Assembly (NCBI GenBank): GCA_050180895.1
Contig: JBFXDS010000011.1
Coordinates: 1-64,000, forward strand
DNA: 64,000 nucleotides
Reading direction: 5' to 3'
DNA from: JBGPEQ01 sp050180895
Lineage (GTDB): Bacteria > Pseudomonadota > Alphaproteobacteria > Dongiales > Dongiaceae
Shown: piece after piece, positions 34,528 through 43,312 of the stretch
Layout of the letters: the number at the start of each line of letters is the position of its first letter
Numbering within the stretch: position 1 is the stretch's first letter
Notes under the pieces: model-generated
What the model was told of the DNA's origin: nothing
Seen by the model: the letters and a program-made list of their open reading frames with translations, nothing else
The model's database searches: none
Translations under genes and position numbers: made by a program

Positions 34528-35334
34528 TCAAGCGTAGTATGCCGGCGCCTTCAAGTAGCTCGGGTATGACTCCGGGTCGTGTGAGTAGAAGAGCTCGGCG
34601 TCGTGCTTGGCGGCGAGATCCTTCAGCCGCTGCATGGACTTGACGCTCGCCACCGGATCGAGGTGGAAGCTCGAGATCACCATCATGTCCATGTTCTTCT
34701 TGCCGTAGCAGGCGTCGGCCGTGAACAGCATGGGGCGGCGGCCCTTCAGCTCTACCAGCAGGCTGTAGTGGCCGGCCGTATGGCCCGGCGTCTCCATCAG
34801 CCACACGCCCTTGGCGATCTCCTGGTCGCCGCTGAGGGTCTCGAACCGCGGCGTGTAGATATCGAGGGCGGAGTCGGGCGGCAGTGTCTTGCCCATCTTG
34901 CGCGCCATGTCCGGGGCGAAGGTGAGATCGGAGTAGCCGAGATGCTCGAAGGGCTGGCAATTGCCGGAAGCCTCTAGCTCCTTGGTATGGCAGATCGTGC
35001 AGGCCTTGGTCAGGTACTTGTTCCCGCCGCAATGATCGAAATGGTAGTGGGAGTTGATGACGTAGTTGATGTCTTCGGGCTTGAGGCCGACCGTGGCCAA
35101 CCCGCCGGGGATCGTCTGCTCCTTCGACTGGATCGGCTTCTCGAACGGCAGCACGCGCTGGACATGCGCGAAGTCGTAGCCGGTATCGAAGATGTAGCGG
35201 CCGTCCTGGTGCTCGATCAGCACGGAGTAGCAGGGAAAGCGGACCTCCCCCGCCGGACCGCGGTTCCAGAACACGTGGAAGCCGTCGATGACAAGCGTTC
35301 CACCATCCAGCAGATAGACCTTCGTGTCGGACAT
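34528..35334 (-). CDS. 4-pyridoxolactonase (metallo-beta-lactamase fold)
   Basis: 268 aa, the length of the characterised M. loti enzyme. Zinc motif NSHYHFDHCGG (HxHxDH), later zinc His in TPGHTAGHYSLL and SHDPESYPSY. The N-terminus MSDTKVYLLDGGTLVIDGFH followed by FWNRGPAGEVRFP is family-specific. It hydrolyses 4-pyridoxolactone to 4-pyridoxic acid. AAAGGAGG precedes the ATG. It is the last gene of the long minus-strand operon that starts at 44461 and follows the ABC permease gene by 23 nt. Confidence 0.92.
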   Translation of the reverse strand: MSDTKVYLLDGGTLVIDGFHVFWNRGPAGEVRFPCYSVLIEHQDGRYIFDTGYDFAHVQRVLPFEKPIQSKEQTIPGGLATVGLKPEDINYVINSHYHFDHCGGNKYLTKACTICHTKELEASGNCQPFEHLGYSDLTFAPDMARKMGKTLPPDSALDIYTPRFETLSGDQEIAKGVWLMETPGHTAGHYSLLVELKGRRPMLFTADACYGKKNMDMMVISSFHLDPVASVKSMQRLKDLAAKHDAELFYSHDPESYPSYLKAPAYYA

Positions 35335-35357
35335 GTTGGCCTCCTTTGACTCGTCTT

Positions 35358-36293
35358 CTAACGTTCGCCACGGACATAGGGAATGCCGAGCGCGGGCGGC
35401 AGCACGCTGTGCCGCGCGAAGATCACCAGCACCAGCATTACCATGGCGAAGGGCAGCATCTGTACGACGTCGGTCGGCACGTTCACGCCCGCGACCTGAA
35501 GCGCGGTCGTCAGCGCCAGGCTGATGCCGAAGAGCGCTGCGCCAAGCAGCACCCAGAGCGGGCGGCCGCGAGCGAGCATCGCCAAGACGATGCCGATGAA
35601 ACCCGCGCCGTTGGTCATGAACGGCACGAACAGACCGGCGCCGATATTCGCCATGTAGGCGCCGCCGACGCCGGCGAGGAGGCCAGTCGCGAGGACGGCC
35701 CAGCCGCGCGTCGCCAGCACGCTGACGCCGGCGGCGTCGAGCGCGCCCGGTTTGTCGCCGGCGGCCTCCAGATTGAGGCCGATATAGCTGTGGCGGTAGA
35801 GCCAGACGAGCGCAACGGTGAGCAGGATCGCAAGATAGACGACGGGATGATGGTCGAACAGCACCGGGCCGAGGATCGGGATGCCACTCAGCCCGGGAAT
35901 CGCAAGGGACGGCGCGTCCGACAGGCGCGGGTAGGTGCGAGCGAACTGGAAATGGTGGAGGAGCGCCGTCAGGCCCTGGGCGCCGATGGTGAGTGCGATG
36001 CCGATGACGATCTGGTTCATGCCGAGCCGGATGCAGAGCAGCGCCATGAGCATGGCAACGACCGTGCCGCCCGCGCCGCCGGCGAGGAAGCCGAGCCAGA
36101 ACGACTCCGAATAGTAGGCGGCGACGAAGCCGCCATAGGCGCCGAGCAGCATCATGCCCTCGATGCCGATGTTGAGCACGCCGGCCTTCTCCGAGATCTG
36201 CTCGCCCAGTCCGGCAAGCAGCAGGGGAATTCCGGCCGTGACCGCGCCCGCGAGGAGCGCCGTCACGAACGCCTGCGTCAGCAGCCCGTCCAC
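35358..36293 (-). CDS. ABC transporter permease, BMP (nucleoside-type) importer, subunit 2
   Basis: 311 aa, about nine membrane helices. EKAGVLNIGIEGMMLLGAYGG is the hallmark of the BPD_transp_2 permeases that pair with BMP-type binding proteins; GLNLEAAGDKPGALDAAGVSV is the coupling region. It forms the membrane channel with the product of the gene 3 nt upstream. Its position between that gene and the lactonase gene ties the importer to B6 breakdown. Confidence 0.88.
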   Translation of the reverse strand: MDGLLTQAFVTALLAGAVTAGIPLLLAGLGEQISEKAGVLNIGIEGMMLLGAYGGFVAAYYSESFWLGFLAGGAGGTVVAMLMALLCIRLGMNQIVIGIALTIGAQGLTALLHHFQFARTYPRLSDAPSLAIPGLSGIPILGPVLFDHHPVVYLAILLTVALVWLYRHSYIGLNLEAAGDKPGALDAAGVSVLATRGWAVLATGLLAGVGGAYMANIGAGLFVPFMTNGAGFIGIVLAMLARGRPLWVLLGAALFGISLALTTALQVAGVNVPTDVVQMLPFAMVMLVLVIFARHSVLPPALGIPYVRGER

Positions 36294-36296
36294 GGC

Positions 36297-37391
36297 TCAG
36301 GCCTTGGTCCGGCGCCGCCAGCGATGGTCGAGATATTCGACCAGCGCCAGGAAGATCAGCAGCAGCGCCACCAGCACCAGGACGTAGTAATGCGGAACGC
36401 CGAGCCGGCGCGAGGCGCTCTCGCCGCCGATCAGCAGCACGGCAAAGAACAGGACGAAGCCGATGACGCCGATGCCGTGGAAGCGCGCCAGAAAGACCAG
36501 CGGGATCGCCAGCAACCCATAAGCCGGGTTCCAGTCGGCACGGACGGTGCCCCAGACACCGAGGATCTCGACCGCGCCGGCCAGGCCGGCAAGCCCAGCG
36601 CTCAGCGCGAAGGTGGCGAGGGTGATCCGGCCGACATCGAGGCCGGCATGGACGGCGGCGCGCGGATTGGCGCCGACGATCTGCAGCCGCAAGCCGAAAG
36701 CGGTGCGCGTCATGAGCAGGTGGACGAGGACCAGCGCGACCACGGCGATGACGATGCCGCTATGGACGGTGGTGTCGAACAGACGCGGCAGGCGGTCCGC
36801 GACGGGCAAGGTCGGCGTTTGCGGCACGGTGGTCGTCGGATCGCGGAACGGAATCTTCACCAGCAGGTTGGCGAGGCTGATGCCGAGGAAGCTCATCATC
36901 AGCGTGGTGATGATCTCGTTGATGCCGTAGCGCGCCTTGAGCAGCGCCGGGATGATCGACCACAACGCCCCCACGGCCGCCGCCGCCAGGAAGCAGACGA
37001 CAATGGTCACCGCCCAGGGCAGCCGCCCGATCAGCGCCGGCGCCAGTGCCGCCGTAATGACGGCGGCGAGCAGGAACTGGCCGTCAACGCCGAGATTCCA
37101 GACGCCGGCGCGAAAGGCGACGATGAGCCCGGCCGAGATCATCAGCAGCGGCGCCATGCGCGTGATCGTCTCCTGCAGGCCGCTCCAGGTCAGCAGGCCG
37201 CGATCGAGCACATAGCCATAGTAGGCGAGCGGATCCTTTCCCAACACGAGGAGGATGAGTGCGCCGACCACGAGCGCGAGCAGCACCGGCAGCAATACTC
37301 TCGCGATGGCGAGGACCATCGCCCGCCACCCCTGCCCGACCGGCGGACCGGCGACCGCCATGCTGCCGGCCGCCTCCGAGCTCGAGCTCAT
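36297..37391 (-). CDS. ABC transporter permease, BMP importer, subunit 1
   Basis: 364 aa. Membrane helices begin at about residue 25 (VLLPVLLALVVGALILLVL). GVWNLGVDGQFLLAAVITAA matches the conserved permease motif, and GLRLQIVGANPRAAVHAGLDV is the ATPase-coupling loop. Its ATG overlaps the stop of the ATPase gene by 4 nt (ATGA). Confidence 0.88.
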   Translation of the reverse strand: MSSSSEAAGSMAVAGPPVGQGWRAMVLAIARVLLPVLLALVVGALILLVLGKDPLAYYGYVLDRGLLTWSGLQETITRMAPLLMISAGLIVAFRAGVWNLGVDGQFLLAAVITAALAPALIGRLPWAVTIVVCFLAAAAVGALWSIIPALLKARYGINEIITTLMMSFLGISLANLLVKIPFRDPTTTVPQTPTLPVADRLPRLFDTTVHSGIVIAVVALVLVHLLMTRTAFGLRLQIVGANPRAAVHAGLDVGRITLATFALSAGLAGLAGAVEILGVWGTVRADWNPAYGLLAIPLVFLARFHGIGVIGFVLFFAVLLIGGESASRRLGVPHYYVLVLVALLLIFLALVEYLDHRWRRRTKA

Positions 37392-38980
37392 GCCGCCTCC
37401 GCGCCGGTCATCAGCAGACCGATGTCCCGCTCGGCGCTTCCCTGATTGGCGACGATGCCGCGCAGCCGCCCCTGAAACAGGACGGCGATGCGGTCGCTGA
37501 CCTCCAGCAGTTCGTCGAGCTCGGTGGAGATGACGATCGTGGCGAGACCGCGCACAGCGCCCTCGGCAATGCGCTCGCGGGCGAGGCGGATGTTGTGGAG
37601 GTCAAGGCCATAGGTCGGCTTGTTGAAGACGACGACGCCGGCGGCGGCCGTCAGCTCGCGGGCCAGCAGCACCTTCTGGATGTTGCCGCCGGAGAGCCGC
37701 GCGATCGGCGTCCGCTCCGAGGGCGTGCGAATGTCGTGCCGGCGGATCTGCTCGCGGGCGCTCTCGTGGATGCGGTCCCACAGGCTGATGCCGTGCCGCC
37801 ACAAGGGCGGCGCGCCGATCTCCTTGAGCGCCAAGTTGGTCGCCACCGAAAGGGCGCCGACGGTGCCCTCGTCCAGCCGCTCGTCGGTGATGTAGCGCAC
37901 GCCCTGGCGGCGGCGCTCCGGCACGCCCTGGGCGCTGATGTCGCGGCCGTCGAGGTCGATCCGGCCCGCAGCCAGCCGGCGCTGGCCGGCGAGCGCCTCC
38001 GCCAGATGCTTCTGGCCGTTGCCATCGACGCCAGCGATGCCCAGCACTTCGCCGGGCCACAGATCGAAGCTGACGGCACGCAGCGGGCATTCGCCGAAAT
38101 CCGCGACCGTCGAGGCGTCGCGCACCGAGAGCCGCGGCACGGCGCGGCGGTCGACGGCCGTGCCCACACGCCGGTCGCCGGCGCGGCCGAGCAGGGTCTC
38201 GGCATCGCGCTCGCGATCCTCGCCGACGCCAAACATCAGGCGGACGACGGCGTCAGTGACCTGCGCCTCGCTCATGCGGCGCAGCCGGTCCGCGTCGAGT
38301 TGGCCGACGAGGCGGCCGAGCCGCAGCACGGAGATGCGGTCGCCGAAGGCGTAGGCCTCGCGCAGCTTGTGGGTGATGAGGATGATAGCGACGCCGCTGT
38401 CGCGCAGGCGCTTCATGACCTCGCCGAGGTCGCGCACGCCCTGGGGCGTCAGCATCGAGGTCGGCTCGTCGAGGATCAGCACCTGCTCGCCGCGCCAGAG
38501 CGCGCGCATGATCTCGACCTGCTGCTGCTGGCCCAGCGACAGGCGGCCGACCCGCGCGTCGGGATCCAGCGTGACGCCCAGCACCTCGGACAGCTCGCGG
38601 AAGCGGCGCATCACCGACCGGCGGTCCAGGCGGCGCCACCAGGGTCCGCCCAGCATCAGGTTCTCGATCACGGTCAGGCTCGGCACCAGCAGCACATGCT
38701 GAAAGACGGTGCCGATCCCCAGGTCCAGGCTCTCGCGCGGCGAGCCGATGCGCACGGGCCGGCCGCGCACGCGGATCTCGCCGGCATCCGGCTGCTGCAT
38801 GCCCGCGAGCATGCCGATCAAGGTGGATTTGCCGGCGCCGTTCTCGCCGAGCAGGATATGGATCTCGCCGGGAAGGAAATCGAGCGAGATGTCGTCGTTG
38901 GCGACGACGCCGGGGAAGCGCTTGGCGATGCCGCGCAGGGCGATGGCCGGTACGGCGTCGGGCGCTGTCCGCTCGCTCAT
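37388..38980 (-). CDS. ABC importer ATPase with two nucleotide-binding domains
   Basis: 530 aa from ATG 38980 (MSERTAPD). The first domain is canonical: GENGAGKST, signature LSLGQQQQVEI, Walker B VLILDEPTSMLTP. The second is degenerate, as in other sugar/nucleoside importers: GVDGNGQKHL for Walker A, LSGGNIQKVL for the signature and VVFNKPTYGLD where DEPT would be expected. The loss of the Walker B Asp/Glu suggests only one active site per dimer pair. It energises the BMP importer. Confidence 0.88.
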   Translation of the reverse strand: MSERTAPDAVPAIALRGIAKRFPGVVANDDISLDFLPGEIHILLGENGAGKSTLIGMLAGMQQPDAGEIRVRGRPVRIGSPRESLDLGIGTVFQHVLLVPSLTVIENLMLGGPWWRRLDRRSVMRRFRELSEVLGVTLDPDARVGRLSLGQQQQVEIMRALWRGEQVLILDEPTSMLTPQGVRDLGEVMKRLRDSGVAIILITHKLREAYAFGDRISVLRLGRLVGQLDADRLRRMSEAQVTDAVVRLMFGVGEDRERDAETLLGRAGDRRVGTAVDRRAVPRLSVRDASTVADFGECPLRAVSFDLWPGEVLGIAGVDGNGQKHLAEALAGQRRLAAGRIDLDGRDISAQGVPERRRQGVRYITDERLDEGTVGALSVATNLALKEIGAPPLWRHGISLWDRIHESAREQIRRHDIRTPSERTPIARLSGGNIQKVLLARELTAAAGVVVFNKPTYGLDLHNIRLARERIAEGAVRGLATIVISTELDELLEVSDRIAVLFQGRLRGIVANQGSAERDIGLLMTGAEAA

Positions 38981-39046
38981 CGTCGGCTCGATGGCCGCGC
39001 TGGGGGCGGGCCGCTTCCCCGCCCCCATGGCTTCGCGGCCGACCGC

Positions 39047-40105
39047 CTACTGGGCCGCCGCCTCGACCGAACTCATCATCGGACGCACCTTCTCCGCGTC
39101 GAAGACAGGCTCGATCTTGAGCGCGCCGCTGACGATCTCCTCCCGTACCTTCATCAGGTCCGCCCACACGTTGTCGGGAATGTGCGGCGTCTTCAGGAGC
39201 TGCACCGAGTCGTCGGCGAGAGAGATCTGGTAGCCCTTCGTGCCGAAGGTCCCGGCTTTCAGGTCTTCGACCATGGCACTGTACACGGGCACCATGTTCC
39301 ACAGCACCGACGACAGCAGATGCCCCTTGTCGATCGAGGACTTGTCGCCGATGACGTCGATGAACCACACCTTGCCGCCGTTGGGAGCCTTGGTGGTCTC
39401 GACCGCCTGGATCATGCCGAAGCTGGAGCCGTTGCCCTGGCCGAAGATCACGTCGGCACCGGCGGAGATGACGGATTCGGTCACGCGCCGGCCGCCGGCG
39501 GCGTCGGCATAGGCGGCCGGACCGATGACGGCGTAGACGATCTTCGTCTCCGGCTTCTCGGCCTTCACGCCCTCGGCGAAGCCCGCCGACTGAGAATTCC
39601 ACGACGGCGGCTCGCCGGAGACAACGATACCCACCGTTCCGGTCGTCGTCGTCTTCGCGGCGAGGCGGCCGGCCAGATAGGCGCCTTCGTGGCCGCTCAG
39701 CGTGTAGTCGGCGATGAGGCCGGGCTTCAGCGCATCGGGCCGGTCGACGATGGCGACGGGCACGTTGGTCTCCGCGGCGATCTCCGGGGCGGCTGTGTTG
39801 TAGCCGCTGGCATGGGCGATCATCAGGCTGGCGCCTTCGCCGGCCAGTTCGCGCAGCGTCGGCCGCACATCGCCATAGCCGAGGCCCTGCGCCGGCAGGA
39901 ACTCGAGCCCGTACTTCTCGGCGACCGCCTTCGCCGCGTCGACTCCCTGCTGGTTCCAACCGAAATCGGTGCCTTCCTCGGGAACGAGGATTGCAAGCTT
40001 CGTGACCTCGGCTGCCCGGCTGTCCGGGGCCAGTGCAAGCAGCACAGCCAATGCCAGCGTGCCCGCCGAGAGCCGAAAGATGGTTCTGCGTGTTGTCTTT
40101 TGCAT
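39047..40105 (-). CDS. BMP-family periplasmic binding protein of the ABC importer
   Basis: 352 aa with a Sec signal (IFRLSAGTLALAVLLALAPD, cleavage near SRA-AE), not a lipobox. It has the two-lobed BMP/PnrA fold: KLAILVPEEGTDFGWNQQG at the start and later DVIFGQGNGSSFGMIQ. Related proteins bind nucleosides or other heterocycles. Encoded between the FHMPC dehydrogenase and ATPase genes of a B6-degradation operon, it probably captures a B6 vitamer or pyridoxate; this specificity is inferred only. Confidence 0.87.
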   Translation of the reverse strand: MQKTTRRTIFRLSAGTLALAVLLALAPDSRAAEVTKLAILVPEEGTDFGWNQQGVDAAKAVAEKYGLEFLPAQGLGYGDVRPTLRELAGEGASLMIAHASGYNTAAPEIAAETNVPVAIVDRPDALKPGLIADYTLSGHEGAYLAGRLAAKTTTTGTVGIVVSGEPPSWNSQSAGFAEGVKAEKPETKIVYAVIGPAAYADAAGGRRVTESVISAGADVIFGQGNGSSFGMIQAVETTKAPNGGKVWFIDVIGDKSSIDKGHLLSSVLWNMVPVYSAMVEDLKAGTFGTKGYQISLADDSVQLLKTPHIPDNVWADLMKVREEIVSGALKIEPVFDAEKVRPMMSSVEAAAQ

Positions 40106-40169
40106 GGTCGTAGCGTCTCCCTTGGTTTGGTTGCCCTATCCGACACTCTACGTTGAAATCGCGCCAGTC

Positions 40170-41096
40170 CTACGCGTCGGCGGCATCGAGCGCCTTCCTG
40201 ACCGCGACGAGCTTTCTCGCCCGCCGGGCCGCCAGCGACCGCGCGCTTTCCGCCGTGTAATCGAAGATGCCGCCGCCGGTCTTGATGCCGAGCCGGCCCT
40301 CCGCCGTGCGATCGGTGACGAAGCGGCCGACGTCACGGCGGTTGCAGAGCTCCTTGTTGAGGTAGCTGCCGACCGCCTGGTAGACGTCCAGGCCGGCCAT
40401 GTCGAGCAGCGCCATCGGGCCGACGACCGAGAGCTTGTAGCCGATGCCCCAGGAGACGCAGGTGTCGAGCGCTTCCGGCTCGATCACCCCCTTCTCGACC
40501 AGGTCGACGGCCTCGCGCATGATCGCGTAGAGGATGCGGTTCTCGACGAAGCCCGGCACGTCCTTCTTGATCAGGATGGGCAGCAGGTTCAGGCCCTTGA
40601 TCGCCTCGACCATCCAGTCGACCGTCGCCGGACTGGTCCGGGCGCCGGCGATGACTTCGATCACCGGGATGATGTGCGGCGGGTTCGACCAGTGCATGCC
40701 GATGAGGCGCTCCGGAGTCGAAACGGCGGCCTGCAGCTTCGTGATCGGGATGCCCGAGGTGTCGGATGCCAGAATGCAGGACGGTCCGACCAGTCCCTCG
40801 ACCGCCTTGAAGATCTCGCTCTTGAGCGGAAGCTTCTCGGGGACCGTTTCGATGACCAGATCCGCATCGGCCACGCAGGCGGCCAGGCTGTCCACGACGG
40901 CGACGCTCCTTCCGGCGGCGCGGTCCGGCACGCCCAGCGCCTCCAAAACACCGAGCGCGGCCTTGATGCCCGCCAGCGCCCGCGACCGCTGGTCGGCGCT
41001 GACATCGAAGGCCGACACTATCATCCCACCCTGCAGCAGCGTGGCGGCCATGCCCGGCCCCATCGTTCCCAGCCCGATGACTGCCGCTTTGGTCAT
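40170..41096 (-). CDS. 3-hydroxyacyl-CoA dehydrogenase-fold enzyme, probable FHMPC 5-dehydrogenase
   Basis: 308 aa. The NAD-binding motif is AAVIGLGTMGPGMA. The catalytic His lies in GMHWSNPPHIIPVIEV, with DTSGIPITKLQ before it and DVPGFVENRILYA after it. These phrases fit the M. loti 5-formyl-3-hydroxy-2-methylpyridine-4-carboxylate dehydrogenase as I recall it better than fatty-acid enzymes. It would oxidise (or dismute) FHMPC to the 4,5-dicarboxylate. No other fatty-acid genes are nearby, which supports this reading. Confidence 0.82.
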   Translation of the reverse strand: MTKAAVIGLGTMGPGMAATLLQGGMIVSAFDVSADQRSRALAGIKAALGVLEALGVPDRAAGRSVAVVDSLAACVADADLVIETVPEKLPLKSEIFKAVEGLVGPSCILASDTSGIPITKLQAAVSTPERLIGMHWSNPPHIIPVIEVIAGARTSPATVDWMVEAIKGLNLLPILIKKDVPGFVENRILYAIMREAVDLVEKGVIEPEALDTCVSWGIGYKLSVVGPMALLDMAGLDVYQAVGSYLNKELCNRRDVGRFVTDRTAEGRLGIKTGGGIFDYTAESARSLAARRARKLVAVRKALDAADA

Positions 41097-41126
41097 GCGC
41101 TTATCCCTGGATAAAGCGGCCGTTCG

Positions 41127-41723
41127 TCAGCTGGTCGCCGCCTTGAAGGCGGCGCGCTGGCCGATCTGGCCACGCCAAGCCCGTAGCTTCGGCAGCGCCG
41201 ACAGCTCGATGGGGAAGTCCAGGCATCGCGCGATGATCGGACCGAGGCAGATATCCGCCAACGACATGCCGGAGCCAGCGATCCAGCCGCTGCCGCCGAT
41301 GCCCGCGTCGAGGATCTGCAGTTGCTGGTCCAGCTCCTTGGCATCGCCGGCGAAGCTCGCGCTGCGTTCGGCGGCCGGCTTCTTGGCGTCGCGGAAGATC
41401 GCCAGATAGGGGTTGTTCAGCGCGGCGAGCTGCCAGTCCATCCAACGCTCGACATGGCTGCGCGCGGCAGGATCGGCCGGATAGAAGGATCCTCCGTGCT
41501 TGTTGCCGAGGTAGCGCAGGATGGTATTCGATTCCCACACCACGACATCGCCGTCGACGAGCGTGGGCACCTTGCCGTTGGGGTTGAGCCTGAGATAGTC
41601 GCCGCCCGTGTTGCCGAACTGGCGGCCATAGTCCTCGCGTTCGTAGGGTTGCTTGATCTCCTCGAGCAGCCAGATCACCTTCTGAACATTCCCCGATGTC
41701 TTGCGTCCCAAGACCTTCAGCAT
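41127..41723 (-). CDS. Glutathione S-transferase-like protein
   Basis: 198 aa from ATG 41723. The thioredoxin-like domain has KTSGNVQKVIWLLEE (Ser in the active-site position), NPNGKVPTLVD (cis-Pro) and ESNTILRYL (glutathione gamma-Glu site). An all-helical C-terminal domain follows. In this operon it could isomerise a double bond in an open-chain intermediate, as maleylpyruvate isomerases of the gentisate route do, but this is only suggested by its company. It starts 34 nt after RidA. Confidence 0.85.
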   Translation of the reverse strand: MLKVLGRKTSGNVQKVIWLLEEIKQPYEREDYGRQFGNTGGDYLRLNPNGKVPTLVDGDVVVWESNTILRYLGNKHGGSFYPADPAARSHVERWMDWQLAALNNPYLAIFRDAKKPAAERSASFAGDAKELDQQLQILDAGIGGSGWIAGSGMSLADICLGPIIARCLDFPIELSALPKLRAWRGQIGQRAAFKAATS

Positions 41724-41757
41724 TGGCTCTCGCTCCCCGTCGATTGACTCATGTTCA

Positions 41758-42150
41758 CTACCTGAGCGGCTTGTAGGCGATGGCATCCATCTCGATCTTG
41801 GTGTCGATGACGGCCCTCGCCTCAATGGTCGTCCGGGCGATCCGTCCGTCCGGAAAATACTCGGCAAAGACGCGGTTGTACCGGCCGAAGTCGCGGGCGT
41901 CGTCGAGATAGACCGTGACCCGGACGATATCGCTCAAGTCCGCGCCGTCCTCGGCCAGGATGCGCCGCAGGCATTCGATCGTCCAGCGCGTCTGCTCCTC
42001 GATGTTGCCGGCGCACATGTTGCCGTTCTCGTCCTTGGCGACCTGGCCGGAGATGAAGATGTAGTCGCCCGCCCTGACCGCGGGATGGAAGGGGAGGTTC
42101 GGGTTCTTCTTCCCGATCGGATAGACGTCCGATGTCTTGTCGCGATCCAT
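41758..42150 (-). CDS. ridA: RidA/YjgF family imine deaminase
   Basis: 130 aa. Family marks: GDYIFISGQVAKDE, VRVTVYLDDARDFGRYN and the active-site Arg in ARTTIEARAV followed by KIEMDAIAY. RidA proteins hydrolyse imines and enamines such as 2-iminopropanoate to the keto acid and ammonia. It starts 9 nt after the beta-propeller gene, in the middle of the B6 operon, so a pathway-specific role on a nitrogen-containing ring-cleavage product is attractive. Confidence 0.88.
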   Translation of the reverse strand: MDRDKTSDVYPIGKKNPNLPFHPAVRAGDYIFISGQVAKDENGNMCAGNIEEQTRWTIECLRRILAEDGADLSDIVRVTVYLDDARDFGRYNRVFAEYFPDGRIARTTIEARAVIDTKIEMDAIAYKPLR

Positions 42151-42159
42151 GCTGCCCCC

Positions 42160-43290
42160 CTAGCGAAAGACCGAGGTCTCGACGATGTCGACGCCGCGCT
42201 GGCGGTCGATCAGATAGAGCAGGCCGCGCGAATCCAGCGTGACGTCGTTCGACGACGCGAGATCGAAGCCCTCCGGCGGGTCTGGCTCGTAGTAGCCGAC
42301 CTCCGTCGGCCTGAAGGGATCGGCAATGTCGACGAGGCGCAGCCCCTTGGCGAACCACGCGAACGGAATGATCGTGCCGCTGAACCGCTCCGACGGCTGG
42401 TGACAGCCCATCATCGGCGGTTGCGGCGCGCCGTCGCGGTCGAGCGCATCGACCTGGAACGTCGCGATCGGCACCGGATGCTGCTCCGCCGTGATGTCGT
42501 AGACCCAGGCGAAGGCCGGCGCCGCCGGCCACAGCTTGGCCACGTCCTCGTCCGCGACCACCATGATCTTCCGTCCCTTGAGAGGCTCCGGAATCGGCAA
42601 ACAGGTATGCGTCGGATGCGGGAAGGCCGGCGACGTGTTGCCGCCGGCGACGGGCCTGGGCCTCGACATGTCGGTGATGTCGAGAATGTAGTAGCCGTGA
42701 TGCCAGTAGCTCACATACAGCCTGTCGCCCAGGCGCAGGGGGTGGTGGCAGCGCGGCGGCACCCACTCGCGCCACGGATACTCCTCGCCGCCGGCCGTCC
42801 ACTGCCCCGGTATCCACCATCGCCCGACCTCCTGCGGCCGGGCGGGATCCGCGAGGTCCAGGATCATCATGATGTTGCCGACATAGCCCTCCGCCGTCGG
42901 CGAGATATAGGCGTAGCGGCCGTCGAAATCGTAGCGGTGCACGCCCTTGCCGTGGGTGCGCCACTTGGTGATGAGCTTCGGATCGGCCGGTGTGGAGACG
43001 TCATAGATGCCCAGCCCGCCGCCGAACTCCGTATCGCCCTCCTGGCCCTGCCGTTCGTGATTGACGACCATGATGCCGTCGGCGACGCGCACCTTGTGCG
43101 AGTGCCAGCCGGGCGGCACCTCGACGCGGGCGAGAATCTTCGGATTCCGCGGATCGGCCACGTCGACGATCGTCGTCCCCGTGGGCTGCCGCATATGGCC
43201 GACATAGAGCTTCGTCCCGTCGACCCAGACCTGCCCGCCGCCGGGGCAGTCGATGTGGGCAAGCCGCTCGGTGTTCCAACTCTTCGCCAT
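42160..43290 (-). CDS. LVIVD-repeat beta-propeller protein, function unknown
   Basis: 376 aa without signal peptide. Repeated strands of the type TTIVDVADPRNPKILARVEV, GIYDVSTPADPKLITKW and LRLVDIADPFRPTEVGYY are LVIVD beta-propeller blades. Many His and Trp residues sit in between (GWHSHKV, PPRCHHPLRLG, YWHHGYYILD), which could bind a metal. It is 22 nt from the cupin dioxygenase gene and 9 nt from ridA. No enzymatic role is known for the family; it might be a lyase, hydrolase or scaffold of the pathway. Confidence 0.7.
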   Translation of the reverse strand: MAKSWNTERLAHIDCPGGGQVWVDGTKLYVGHMRQPTGTTIVDVADPRNPKILARVEVPPGWHSHKVRVADGIMVVNHERQGQEGDTEFGGGLGIYDVSTPADPKLITKWRTHGKGVHRYDFDGRYAYISPTAEGYVGNIMMILDLADPARPQEVGRWWIPGQWTAGGEEYPWREWVPPRCHHPLRLGDRLYVSYWHHGYYILDITDMSRPRPVAGGNTSPAFPHPTHTCLPIPEPLKGRKIMVVADEDVAKLWPAAPAFAWVYDITAEQHPVPIATFQVDALDRDGAPQPPMMGCHQPSERFSGTIIPFAWFAKGLRLVDIADPFRPTEVGYYEPDPPEGFDLASSNDVTLDSRGLLYLIDRQRGVDIVETSVFR

Positions 43291-43312
43291 CCCGTTGCCC
43301 GGTTGCGTGCGA

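Noticed and set aside
37259..40156. Plus-strand open frame of 965 codons across the ABC importer genes
   Set aside because: Antisense of the ATPase and binding-protein genes; no recognisable motif or ribosome site.
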